A stretch of DNA of 40,615 nt, from the NCBI GenBank assembly GCA_019637555.1, contig JAHBVK010000054.1, positions 1 to 40,615 on the forward strand, in the 5' to 3' direction. This DNA comes from Anaerolineae bacterium. Lineage in GTDB: Bacteria; Chloroflexota; Anaerolineae; Aggregatilineales; UBA2796. This document shows, piece after piece, positions 8,069-15,835 of the stretch (within the stretch, counting starts at the first letter, position 1; each line of letters starts with the position of its first letter). The notes beneath the pieces were generated by a model. The model saw only the letters and a program-made list of their open reading frames with translations. It had not been told where the DNA came from and did not search any database. The translations under genes were made by a program, and so were the position numbers.

Positions 8069-8129
8069 AGGGGAACGAAGAGCGTAAAGGTACTCCCATC
8101 TCTGTTGACGGAGTGGGGCAAGGGTGAGG
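8035..8129. repeat. MITE-like inverted-repeat element ending the lipocalin gene
   Basis: The outer arms CCTCACCCCTAACCCC (8035-8050) and its counterpart at 8114-8129 match at 13 of 16 positions. Inside the left half is a 12-base-pair hairpin, CCCCTCT-GCCGC against GCGGC-T-AGAGGGG. No target-site duplication is visible. Elements beginning CCTCACCC are familiar as intergenic repeats in many bacterial genomes, including Chloroflexota (general knowledge). Confidence 0.7.
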
Positions 8130-8154
8130 CAAATCAAGCTAACAAGGAGCAAGC

Positions 8155-8805
8155 ATGACACAACGTATTCATCAGGGCGGACAGGTGCTAAGAGCAGGCG
8201 ATCCGCTGGAAAAAGCAAAAGCCACGATGATCATGGTTCACGGGCGCGGCGCATCAGCAGATGCCATCATCGGGCTGGCGGACGAACTACCGATTGAGGG
8301 TTTCGCCTTCCTCGCGCCGCAAGCGGCTGGTCATACGTGGTATCCCTACCGCTTCATGGAGCCACTGGAATCGAACGAGCCGTATCTTAGCTCGGCGCTC
8401 GATACGGTTGGTGAACTGATCAAGGCGGTGGAAGCACAGGGGATCAGTCGGGAGCGGATCATGCTGCTCGGCTTCTCGCAAGGGGCGTGTTTATCCCTAG
8501 AGTACGCGGCACGCAATGCCGGACGTTATGGCGGTGTGGTCGCTCTCAGCGGCGGCTTAATTGGTCCTGACGGCACAGCGCGCGATTACGCGGGCAGCTT
8601 GGACAATACGCCCGTGTTCCTCGGTTGCAGTGATGTTGATCCGCATATCCCGCTGCAGCGAGTCAAGGACAGTGCGGAGATCATGCGGAAGTTAGGCGGC
8701 AATGTCACCGGACGGATCTATCCGCGCATGGGACACACGATTAACGCTGACGAGATCGAATTCGTCAGAGGGATGATGAAGGAAGTAGTGGGTAGTAACG
8801 AGTGA
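8155..8805 (+). CDS. Alpha/beta-hydrolase: phospholipase/carboxylesterase family (MhqD-like)
   Basis: A cytoplasmic serine esterase of the Abhydrolase_2 family; 216 residues is the usual size. The triad is readable: Ser108 in Gly-Phe-Ser-Gln-Gly, Asp162 in the Asp-Val-Asp-Pro-His-Ile-Pro loop, and His194 in Met-Gly-His-Thr. The oxyanion region is Val-His-Gly-Arg-Gly near residue 29. An AAGGAG site precedes the ATG. The next gene, 107 bases downstream, is a two-domain ring-cleaving dioxygenase. The same two families form the quinone-responsive mhqD-mhqO pair in Bacillus, so a role with aromatic or quinone cleavage products is plausible. Substrate specificity cannot be read from the sequence. 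Confidence 0.87.
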   Translation: MTQRIHQGGQVLRAGDPLEKAKATMIMVHGRGASADAIIGLADELPIEGFAFLAPQAAGHTWYPYRFMEPLESNEPYLSSALDTVGELIKAVEAQGISRERIMLLGFSQGACLSLEYAARNAGRYGGVVALSGGLIGPDGTARDYAGSLDNTPVFLGCSDVDPHIPLQRVKDSAEIMRKLGGNVTGRIYPRMGHTINADEIEFVRGMMKEVVGSNE

Positions 8806-8912
8806 TGAGTAGTAATGCGGATGGCGAATATGCATCGGAGTGGTAATCGTCTTTGAATTAGGCACTCCGGCACTTTGTTCAGCACTCGCAGCTTTGAATT
8901 GGGAGGAAGATC

Positions 8913-9989
8913 ATGAGCATCTTGGGGATTCACCACATCACGATTGTTTCCGCGAACGCACAGCGGACAGTCGATTTCTACACGCGGGTTCTGGGGCTGC
9001 GGCTGATCAAGAAAACGGTCAACTTCGATGATCCGGGCAGCTATCACCTGTATTTCGGCAATGAGGCGGGTGCTCCGGGCAGCGTGATCACCTTCTTCGA
9101 GTGGCCCGGTGCACCGCAGGGACGTTGGGGCGTCGGCGGCACGCATCATCTGGCGATGGCGGTCAAGGATTACGAGGGTTTGCTGAAGTGGAAACGCCGC
9201 CTGATCGATCATGGTTTGCAGGTGGATGGTCCGCTGGATCGGCACTACTTCAAGTCGATCTACTTCCGCGATCCTGATGGCACGATCTTGGAGATCGCCA
9301 CGATGGGTCCGGGCTGGACGGTGGACGAGGCGCCGGAACTAATCGGTACCACGTTCCAGTTACCACCGACCGAGATGACTCTGTACAACCGCGATGAGGA
9401 GCGCATCAAGGCGGAGATCTGGGCGGAACCTGTCAATGAGATCACGCCGGAGATGGCGCTGTCGAATGGCATCCATCACATCACCGCCATTGGATCGGAC
9501 ATCAACCGCACGCAGGAATTCTTCAGCGGTGTGCTCGGAATGCGACGAGTGAAGATGACCTCAAACTTCGATGATCCGAATTCGGCGCACTGGTATTGGG
9601 GGACAGGTGAGGGCAAGCCGGGTACGCTGATCACCTACTTCGAGCGCAAGAACGCGCGGCGGGCGCAGATAGGCGCCGGACAGACGCATCACTTTGCGCT
9701 GGCGGTTGCCGATGAGGCGGTGCAGCTAGAATGGCGCGAGAGGCTGATCCAAGCGAACTACCGCGTCTCGCCCGTTCTGGATCGGGTGTACTTCAAAAGC
9801 ATCTACACCAATGATCCTGATGGGCATATCGTGGAATTAGCGACAATGGGACCGGGATTCGCCGTTGATGAGCCTGCCGCCACGATGGGCGCAGAATTGA
9901 AACTGCCGCCGTGGTTGGAGCAGTACCGCAAGGACATTGAGGGCGCGATCGCACCGATTGTGACTCCCGAACGGCAGACGATTGGGTGA
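8913..9989 (+). CDS. Ring-cleaving extradiol-type dioxygenase with two VOC domains (MhqO-like)
   Basis: 358 residues made of two glyoxalase/bleomycin-resistance (VOC) halves, about 1-135 and 185-320, which resemble each other: both begin Gly-Ile-His-His-Ile-Thr, contain Thr-His-His, and end with (I/V)-x-E-(I/L)-Ala-Thr-Met-Gly-Pro-Gly. This layout is that of the LinE/PcpA/MhqO group, Fe(II) enzymes that open hydroquinone or catechol rings. By analogy with PcpA the metal ligands would be His7 or His8, His259 or His260, and Glu308. GGGAGGA stands before the ATG. It follows the carboxylesterase gene and is closed by the palindromic terminator at 10052. The substrate is unknown. Confidence 0.88.
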   Translation: MSILGIHHITIVSANAQRTVDFYTRVLGLRLIKKTVNFDDPGSYHLYFGNEAGAPGSVITFFEWPGAPQGRWGVGGTHHLAMAVKDYEGLLKWKRRLIDHGLQVDGPLDRHYFKSIYFRDPDGTILEIATMGPGWTVDEAPELIGTTFQLPPTEMTLYNRDEERIKAEIWAEPVNEITPEMALSNGIHHITAIGSDINRTQEFFSGVLGMRRVKMTSNFDDPNSAHWYWGTGEGKPGTLITYFERKNARRAQIGAGQTHHFALAVADEAVQLEWRERLIQANYRVSPVLDRVYFKSIYTNDPDGHIVELATMGPGFAVDEPAATMGAELKLPPWLEQYRKDIEGAIAPIVTPERQTIG

Positions 9990-10051
9990 TTTACCTCACC
10001 TCGACGCTTCAGCGCCAGATGAGGTACACCCGCCCATAACTGAGGATAAAC

Positions 10052-10087
10052 AAAAAGCGGTGAGTCTGATCAGACTCACCGCTTTTT
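10052..10087. terminator. Bidirectional palindromic terminator
   Basis: A near-perfect palindrome centred between 10069 and 10070: A5 then GCGGTGAGTCTGA, followed by its complement and T6. The flanking A and T runs serve both strands: the dioxygenase gene to the left (plus strand) and the SIMPL gene to the right (minus strand). Confidence 0.92.
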
Positions 10088-10112
10088 TGCGTTTCTGCGC
10101 AGTGATCCGAAG

Positions 10113-10883
10113 TTAGGAGGCGTTCAGAGCGAAGGTGACGCGCACCTGCACGCTGACCGTGAACTGCCCCTGACTAATCGAGGCTTCGGCGCTACCACCA
10201 CCGCCGCCACCACGTCCAGCGTAGTAGACAGGTCCGCTGACGCTGGTGTACTCCTCCATCGCTACCACAGCACCAACCGTGCCACCGACAGCCGCCGCCA
10301 ACGCTTCAGCGCGGGCGCGGGCATCTGCGACAGCCTTGACGCGGGCATCATCTTCCAGCGTCTTGGTATTGTTCAGGTAGATTTCGATGCCGTTGATCAC
10401 GTTCGCGCCAGCTTCCACCGCCGCGTTGATCACCTGTCCGACTTTGGTTGCCTGTCCGTTGGTACCCTCATCTAGCACCTGAATACGCAGCAAGATGCTG
10501 GCAGTATAAGTGCGTGCCGTCGCGTTAGTACCTTCGGCGGGACCCATCGGCTGGATAGGCTGCGAGTAGATATTGACGCTAGTCGTGGTGATCTGATCTT
10601 GTGCCACACCCGCGTCGATGATCGCTTGGGTTACCTTTTCGATCAGGGTATTGGCGTCGTTGAACGCCTGCGCCGCATCCTGACTGACCACCTCAACACC
10701 CAAGTTGACGCTTGCCGCATCGGGTGCGCCATTGGACACCCCGATACCCGTTACGGAGACGGTGTTCGGGGTGATAGGATTACCTTGCGCCTCAGCGGGA
10801 CGTGGTGCGCTAGTGGCGGTGAATGCGAGCGCCGTCACTACTAGCGCTACTGCCCCTATACGGGCGAAAGTCGATTTGAACAT
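10113..10883 (-). CDS. SIMPL (DUF541) domain protein, exported
   Basis: 256 residues with a signal peptide ending near Ala-Glu-Ala-Gln, then a SIMPL/DUF541 domain, recognised from Val-Ser-Val-Thr-Gly-Ile-Gly near residue 43, a Pro-Asp-Ala-Ala stretch, a central Tyr-Thr-Ala-Ser strand, and the Ala-Arg-Ala-Arg-Ala-Glu-Ala-Leu-Ala helix near 190. A Gly-rich loop (about residues 224-230) precedes the final beta strand. Family members (for example BP26 and YggE) are periplasmic or surface proteins of unclear function, some linked to oxidative stress. GGAGGA lies well placed before the ATG. The gene is transcribed alone, divergent from the acetyltransferase. Confidence 0.88.
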   Translation of the reverse strand: MFKSTFARIGAVALVVTALAFTATSAPRPAEAQGNPITPNTVSVTGIGVSNGAPDAASVNLGVEVVSQDAAQAFNDANTLIEKVTQAIIDAGVAQDQITTTSVNIYSQPIQPMGPAEGTNATARTYTASILLRIQVLDEGTNGQATKVGQVINAAVEAGANVINGIEIYLNNTKTLEDDARVKAVADARARAEALAAAVGGTVGAVVAMEEYTSVSGPVYYAGRGGGGGGSAEASISQGQFTVSVQVRVTFALNAS

Positions 10884-11005
10884 GAGCTATTTCCTCCAAT
10901 TGCTGGTTGCTTCTAAACAGGAACGAAAATGACGCCAATGAGAGTGTCCCTGTTGATCACGTTACACCCTAGAGACTCCTTTGCCTATTCGGAAGTTCCC
11001 TGATT

Positions 11006-11035
11006 TTGATTAAAAAATTCTAAGAACGGTATGAT
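11006..11035 (+). promoter_or_regulatory. Candidate promoter for the GNAT gene
   Basis: TTGATT (11006-11011, 4 of 6) and TATGAT (11030-11035, 5 of 6) are separated by 18 bases in an AT-rich stretch, about 28 bases before the ATG. The leader would be short. Confidence 0.4.
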
Positions 11036-11062
11036 CTAGCGGTCAATCACTGGAACAAAGCT

Positions 11063-11848
11063 ATGACTATGCAAGCAGAATCGAAGATTGTCGAGGCGAT
11101 CAGCGGCAATCTCTATCAGTCGTATCTCTCCATCGGGCAAACGACGGGTGGTGAGATCGGGCGTGAAGCCGATCTGACGTGGATTTATACGGGACAGCCA
11201 TTCCTCAACCGCGTGTTTGATGCCCATATTGCTGGCGATGCGGCAGCGCGTATCCGCAGCGTACAGCAGCGTTACGCCAAGTGGCAGGTACCCGTCAGTT
11301 GGGTGTGCGATCCCGCCACCGAACCCGCCGATCTCGCAGTGCAGTTACAAGCGCAGGGATTCCAGCACGCCTTCCACAGCTTCGGTATGGCGTTGGAAAT
11401 GCCAAGCTGGCAGCCGCGCGATCTGCCGCCGATTAGCTACGAGCGCGTGGCGGATGATCAACTGATGCAGGTGTGGGCGAATATCGTCAGTGCGGCGTTC
11501 CATGGGTTCTCCAGCCAGATATTGCTGACGATCTTCAGCGGCATCAGCGATCCACGCTGGAGCTACTACCTCGGTTTTGTGCAGGGAAAGCCCGTCACCA
11601 CCATCTCGCTGCTGACCATAGGCGAAACAGTCGGCGTGTACTGGGTGGGGACCTTACCCGCCGTGCGCGGACAGGGTTTAGCCGCCAGCCTACTTAACGC
11701 TGTGCTCAGCCAGGAGATCGATAAAGAGCGGCAGAAGCTGATCATCTTGCACGCGCTGGAGCCAGCTCACAACTTGTATCTGCGCCTAGGTTTCGAGGAT
11801 TACTGTAGTTACAACATGTACGGGTGGTCGGCGGAACAGCCAAAATAG
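11063..11848 (+). CDS. GNAT-family N-acetyltransferase
   Basis: 261 residues. The C-terminal half has the acetyl-CoA-binding signature: a strand Gly-Val-Tyr-Trp-Val-Gly-Thr-Leu-Pro followed by Val-Arg-Gly-Gln-Gly-Leu-Ala at 201-207, and then a helix; it ends in Leu-Tyr-Leu-Arg-Leu-Gly-Phe-Glu, the usual GNAT motif B. The N-terminal 120 residues may be a second, degenerate GNAT half, as in many two-domain members, but they lack a clear motif. The acceptor substrate is unknown. No strong ribosome site is seen before the ATG at 11063; another in-frame ATG lies two codons later (11069). Confidence 0.83.
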   Translation: MTMQAESKIVEAISGNLYQSYLSIGQTTGGEIGREADLTWIYTGQPFLNRVFDAHIAGDAAARIRSVQQRYAKWQVPVSWVCDPATEPADLAVQLQAQGFQHAFHSFGMALEMPSWQPRDLPPISYERVADDQLMQVWANIVSAAFHGFSSQILLTIFSGISDPRWSYYLGFVQGKPVTTISLLTIGETVGVYWVGTLPAVRGQGLAASLLNAVLSQEIDKERQKLIILHALEPAHNLYLRLGFEDYCSYNMYGWSAEQPK

Positions 11849-11927
11849 CGGGAACCTTTGGCATTTATTTAGGTGACTGCTCTTATGCTAACTCAAAGAG
11901 GCTGAGTTCAGATGCATTGAGGGAAGC

Positions 11928-12998
11928 ATGAAACCGAAAGCGCTCCTGCAGTTACTTTCAGCGACCATCGCTGAATGGAGCGAAGACAAAGCACCACAGT
12001 TAGCGGCGGCACTCTCTTTCTACACTGTATTTTCCTTAGCGCCGCTGCTGCTGATTGTAATCAGCGTAGCGGGTCTGTTGTATGGACAGCAGAACGTACA
12101 AACACAGGTGCTCGCCCAGATCCGCGATCTGGTGGGAAATGACGGCGCACAGTTGATCCAAACTATGCTGGAAGGCGCCAGTCAACGCGACGCCGGTATC
12201 GTCGCCACCGTGATCGGGCTGGTATCGCTGGCGTTCGGCGCGGCGGGTGCATTCGGGCAGATCAAGACGGCACTGAACACGATCTGGAATGTGCCGCCGA
12301 AGCCCGGACCTTCAGGACTTGGCGGGATACTGTTCAACCTGAAAACTCAATTGATCTCGTTCACGATGGTGCTAGGAACGGGTTTCCTGCTTCTGGTATC
12401 GCTGGTGATCAGTGCGGTCTTGACTGCCCTGAACGACTATTTTGGTGCCCGTTTGCCCATTCCAGTTGCGGTGTGGCAAGTCATCAATTTCCTCGTTTCC
12501 TTCGGCGTGATCACACTGCTGTTCGCCTTGATTTACCGCGTATTGCCTGACATTTACATCGCTTGGAGCGACGTGTGGTTAGGCGCAGCAATCACCGCGC
12601 TATTGTTCACCATCGGCAAATTCCTGATCGGACTATATTTGGGGCACAGCAGTGTCGCTTCCAGTTATGGCGCGGCAGGCTCACTAATCATTTTGCTGTT
12701 GTGGATCAACTATTCAGCGCAAATCCTGTTTCTCGGTGCCGAGTTCACGCAGGTATATGCCAGTACCTATGGCTCTTTAGCGAAGGCAAAGGCAGCGGCT
12801 AATGATCCGAAGGTGGTGGCGCAGCAGTACCGACCGGAGCCTACGGTCAAGCCGCAGGAAAGCAGTCAGCGTCCTTCTGTGCTGGCGCGGGTAAGCAAAA
12901 TCGCGGTGGCGCTATCGCCTATTGCGCTGATCGGGATGCGGCTGTGGATACAGTGGTCGGAAGCGCGAGATCGGCTAAGCTTACGAGACCGACGCTAA
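11928..12998 (+). CDS. YihY/BrkB-family inner-membrane protein
   Basis: 356 residues with six membrane segments, beginning with the family's Lys-Ala-Pro-Gln-Leu-Ala-Ala-Ala-Leu-Ser-Phe-Tyr-Thr, then Gly-Ala-Ala-Gly-Ala-Phe-Gly-Gln-Ile-Lys-Thr-Ala-Leu-Asn-Thr-Ile-Trp-Asn, both diagnostic of YihY/BrkB. Older databases call the family ribonuclease BN, which was a misassignment; it is an uncharacterised transporter-like family. A soluble C-terminal tail of about 70 residues follows. Its stop overlaps that of the convergent kinase gene by four bases, leaving no room for a terminator between them. Confidence 0.9.
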   Translation: MKPKALLQLLSATIAEWSEDKAPQLAAALSFYTVFSLAPLLLIVISVAGLLYGQQNVQTQVLAQIRDLVGNDGAQLIQTMLEGASQRDAGIVATVIGLVSLAFGAAGAFGQIKTALNTIWNVPPKPGPSGLGGILFNLKTQLISFTMVLGTGFLLLVSLVISAVLTALNDYFGARLPIPVAVWQVINFLVSFGVITLLFALIYRVLPDIYIAWSDVWLGAAITALLFTIGKFLIGLYLGHSSVASSYGAAGSLIILLLWINYSAQILFLGAEFTQVYASTYGSLAKAKAAANDPKVVAQQYRPEPTVKPQESSQRPSVLARVSKIAVALSPIALIGMRLWIQWSEARDRLSLRDRR

Positions 12999-13966
12999 CT
13001 TAGCGCTTCGCGCAGTTCATCCGGTGTCGGCGCGTAGTTGCCCACCTTGCGGATCACGATTCCGGCGGCAGCGTTAGCGATCAAGGCGGCTTCGACCAGC
13101 GGCAACTTAGCGCACAGTGCCAGCGTCATCAGCGCGACCACCGTATCGCCTGCGCCGACGGTATCAAAGACATCTTCGACGGTGGGCGCGGCGACGTGTG
13201 TCACCTCACTGCCATGAATGATGCTCATACCCTCCGCGCCGCGCGTGATCATGATATCCCCGCCACCGAGCGCGGCTGAAATTTCCCGTCCAGCGGACTC
13301 GAAATCGGCGGCGTCGTGCAACTCGCGGCGCACGTAGCGGGCGGCTTCAGCGGCATTGCACTTAACCAGATCGAAGCCAACATACTTGAGGAACTGCCCC
13401 TGTGCATCTGCCACTTTGAGCGCCTGTGACTCCTTGATCGCGGCGACTACGGTAGGTGTCATCAAGCCGCCCAGATAATCAGAGGCGATCACTGCGTTGG
13501 CATCGCGGGCAAGTTCACGGATGCGCTGGCAGACCTGCCGTTCGATCTCGGGGCTGATCGGAGAACGATCCAGACGATCCAGCCGGACGACCTGCTGCGG
13601 GAAGCGTAAGCCCATCTGCGCCATGATGCGCGTCTTGGTGGTCGTCGGACGCGAGGGATCGCGCACCAAGCCAGCCGGATCGATATGGCCATCCCGCAAC
13701 TGGTGCAGCAGCAGCGTGCCATTTTCGTCGTCACCAATCACGCCAATCTGCACAGCGTTCGACTCCAACCGTGCCACATTGACGCCCGGATTTGCCGCAC
13801 CACCGGGGATCAACTCGCGGCGCTCGAAAGTGAGCACGGGGATCGGTGCTTCGCGGCTGAGGCGTTCAGCATTGCCGATCAGGTATTCATCGAGGATCAC
13901 ATCCCCGACGATCAAGACACGCTGTCCTTTCAGCCGATCCACTGCTTGGCGCAGACTGGCAGTCAT
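12995..13966 (-). CDS. PfkB-family sugar kinase, D-glycero-D-manno-heptose-7-phosphate kinase-like
   Basis: 323 residues of the ribokinase fold, closest in pattern to the HldE N-domain/RfaE1: Val-Leu-Ile-Val-Gly-Asp-Val-Ile-Leu-Asp-Glu-Tyr near the start, Ser-Arg-Glu-Ala-Pro-Ile-Pro-Val, and Pro-Gly-Gly-Ala-Ala-Asn. The catalytic base is Asp274 in Gly-Ala-Gly-Asp-Thr. The RfaE1 role is to phosphorylate heptose-7-phosphate on the way to ADP-heptose. The neighbouring heptosyltransferase-type GT9 domain supports a surface-glycan role. The start overlaps the stop of the glycosyltransferase fusion by one base (TAATG), a sign of translational coupling. The exact sugar remains inferred. Confidence 0.85.
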   Translation of the reverse strand: MTASLRQAVDRLKGQRVLIVGDVILDEYLIGNAERLSREAPIPVLTFERRELIPGGAANPGVNVARLESNAVQIGVIGDDENGTLLLHQLRDGHIDPAGLVRDPSRPTTTKTRIMAQMGLRFPQQVVRLDRLDRSPISPEIERQVCQRIRELARDANAVIASDYLGGLMTPTVVAAIKESQALKVADAQGQFLKYVGFDLVKCNAAEAARYVRRELHDAADFESAGREISAALGGGDIMITRGAEGMSIIHGSEVTHVAAPTVEDVFDTVGAGDTVVALMTLALCAKLPLVEAALIANAAAGIVIRKVGNYAPTPDELREALS

Positions 13967-15834
13967 TACGGTTTGCCCCCTTCAAAGGCACGCGGCGGCT
14001 TCGATCCCCGCGTCAGCACAGCGATCACGAACAGCGGCAGGCGCAGCATCCGCCGCCAACGCCACGGCTGGGTGATCAGACGATGCAGCCATTCTACCCC
14101 CAACCGCTGCATCCACAGGGGTGCGCGAACTGCCACTCCTGCCACGAAATCGAAGGCACCGCCGACGCCAAGCGCTGCCTTGACGCCCAGACGCGGCAAA
14201 TTGCGGGCGATCCAGTGATCTTGTTTGCCCTGCCCGAAGGCGACGAACAGCACATCGGCACGACTGTTCTTGATCATGGCAGAGATTTGATCTTCCTGTT
14301 CGGCGGAGGCATCACCGGAATAGGTGCCCGCGATCTGTATGTTGGGGTAGCGTTCGCGCCACAGCGCCGCCACACGATCCGCCACACCGGGGGCAGCGCC
14401 GAGCAGGAACAGCCGCCAGCCCTCTTGTGCTGCCCGTTCCGCGATCAGCGAGATGCCATCCGATCCCGTGACGCGCTGTGGCAGTGGGTTGCCGAGTCGC
14501 TTCGCCGCCCATAACAAGCCAACACCATCCGGTACATTGAGATCGCTGCGCTGGAGGATGTTGAACAGCAGCACGTCGCGCTGTGCTTGCATCACGTATT
14601 CCGGATTGACGGTGCAGATCTGGTGCGCGGAGTCAGTATGCATCCAGACAGAGATTTGATCGAGCAGTGCGTCGAAGGTGGTCGAGTCGATCGGGATGCC
14701 GAGGACGGGGAGTCTACTTTCGCTCCCGTTATACCCGGAGCTAAAGCTCCGGGCTGAAGCAGTATTTCCACGCGAGTCAGTCGGCACTACTATGTCAGCC
14801 CGGAGCTTTAGCTCCGGGTTCTCTGGCGTCAGCACGTCATCCACTCCGACGAGCTTCATGCAGGTGCGTGCTTCGCAGCCGTGCCGTAAGCCGAGGGTAT
14901 GTCCGGTGTAGTTGCAAGGGCTACAGAGTACCCCACTGCGGATCACCTGTGCGTCGGCGGATCGAGGCTGCCATGCTAAGTGATTGCTTGGACCATAGAT
15001 CGCGTGGATACGCGTGCCAGCGGCGGCGGCAAGGTGCATCACGCCGGAGTCCGCGCCGTAGAAGTCCGCGCAGCGTTCGAGGATAGCGGTCAGTTGATTG
15101 AGCGTAGTTTTGCCCGCGAGATTGATTGCGGGACGCGCCAATTGCGCCGATATTGCGTCAGCGCCATCGTCTTTGCCGCCTACGAGGATGATACGCCGAT
15201 CTGCGGGCAAGCGGTTGGCAAGAGCAACGAATTTCTCCGCTTCCCAACGCCGCGCGAGGCTGAATCCGCCGCTGCCGGGATGGATGGCGATGTAGTGAGC
15301 GCGGGAGTCGGGAAGCTGCTGCGCTGCCCATGTGCGATCCGCCTCGCTGATGCCGACGTGAAGCTTACGATCACCACCTGTCGCGCCGATCAAGGCAGCT
15401 ACGTCTAGCCAGTAGTCCGCTTGATGCTTGACGCCGAATCCGTGATCGGGTGCGCGATGGGTGAGAAACCAGCCACGACCATTCTCCAAGCCTGCGCGGA
15501 CTCTAGCGCCAGAAGCAAATGCTAGGAGCGCGTATTTCCATGCACCAATGCGGGTTGTTAGCTGATGGAAGATCAAGATGGTGTCGTAGCCGCGACTCCG
15601 GCGCAGCAACCGCAGCAAACCGCCAAGATCAATGCGCGAACGGATCAGGCTGCGCGGTGCGGTGATCACTTCGTCCACTAGCCCGCTGTGATCGAGTATC
15701 GGTGCGGCGTGCGGTGAGGTCAGGATGGTGATGTGTGCAGCGGGAAATTGTACGCGCAGTGCCTGTAGTGCTGGCGTAGTCAGGATCAGATCGCCAATAT
15801 CGGCAAGCTGGATGCACAGAAGGCGCTGATTCAA
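13966..15834 (-). CDS. Fused glycosyltransferase: GT9 (heptosyltransferase-like) plus GT26 (WecG/TagA-like)
   Basis: A two-domain enzyme. The first ~335 residues are GT9: Ile-Gly-Asp-Leu-Ile-Leu-Thr-Thr-Pro-Ala-Leu at the start, His-Pro-Gly-Ser-Gly near the middle, and Gly-Ala-Asp-Ser-Gly-Val-Met-His-Leu-Ala-Ala-Ala later. The last ~245 residues are GT26, with Gly-Ile-Pro-Ile-Asp, Thr-Val-Asn-Pro-Glu-Tyr, Val-Pro-Asp-Gly-Val-Gly, and Ala-Phe-Gly-Gln-Gly-Lys-Gln-Asp; this family adds ManNAcA, ManNAc or similar sugars to lipid-linked acceptors. The ~30-residue linker is encoded by an inverted-repeat element. A TTG at 15834, just after the GT4 stop, puts the start where GT9 proteins normally begin; a GTG at 15882 would give an overlap of 47 bases. 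Four-gene minus-strand operon. Confidence 0.85.
   Translation of the reverse strand: MNQRLLCIQLADIGDLILTTPALQALRVQFPAAHITILTSPHAAPILDHSGLVDEVITAPRSLIRSRIDLGGLLRLLRRSRGYDTILIFHQLTTRIGAWKYALLAFASGARVRAGLENGRGWFLTHRAPDHGFGVKHQADYWLDVAALIGATGGDRKLHVGISEADRTWAAQQLPDSRAHYIAIHPGSGGFSLARRWEAEKFVALANRLPADRRIILVGGKDDGADAISAQLARPAINLAGKTTLNQLTAILERCADFYGADSGVMHLAAAAGTRIHAIYGPSNHLAWQPRSADAQVIRSGVLCSPCNYTGHTLGLRHGCEARTCMKLVGVDDVLTPENPELKLRADIVVPTDSRGNTASARSFSSGYNGSESRLPVLGIPIDSTTFDALLDQISVWMHTDSAHQICTVNPEYVMQAQRDVLLFNILQRSDLNVPDGVGLLWAAKRLGNPLPQRVTGSDGISLIAERAAQEGWRLFLLGAAPGVADRVAALWRERYPNIQIAGTYSGDASAEQEDQISAMIKNSRADVLFVAFGQGKQDHWIARNLPRLGVKAALGVGGAFDFVAGVAVRAPLWMQRLGVEWLHRLITQPWRWRRMLRLPLFVIAVLTRGSKPPRAFEGGKP
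14733..14819. repeat. 87-base paired-palindrome element inside the GT9-GT26 gene
   Basis: Two perfect 25-base inverted arms (14733-14757 and 14795-14819) flank 37 bases. Each arm contains a 20-base palindrome, CCCGGAGCT-AA-AGCTCCGGG or its complement. The length is 29 codons exactly, and it is translated in frame as the interdomain linker. Confidence 0.9.
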
Positions 15835-15835
15835 C

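Noticed and set aside
9993..10027. Short inverted repeat TACCTCA...TGAGGTA after the dioxygenase gene
   Set aside because: The seven-base arms are far apart and the strong palindromic terminator next to it explains the region.
11858..11889. Possible promoter before the YihY gene (TTGGCA and TATGCT)
   Set aside because: The spacer is 20 bases, too long for a sigma70-type promoter.
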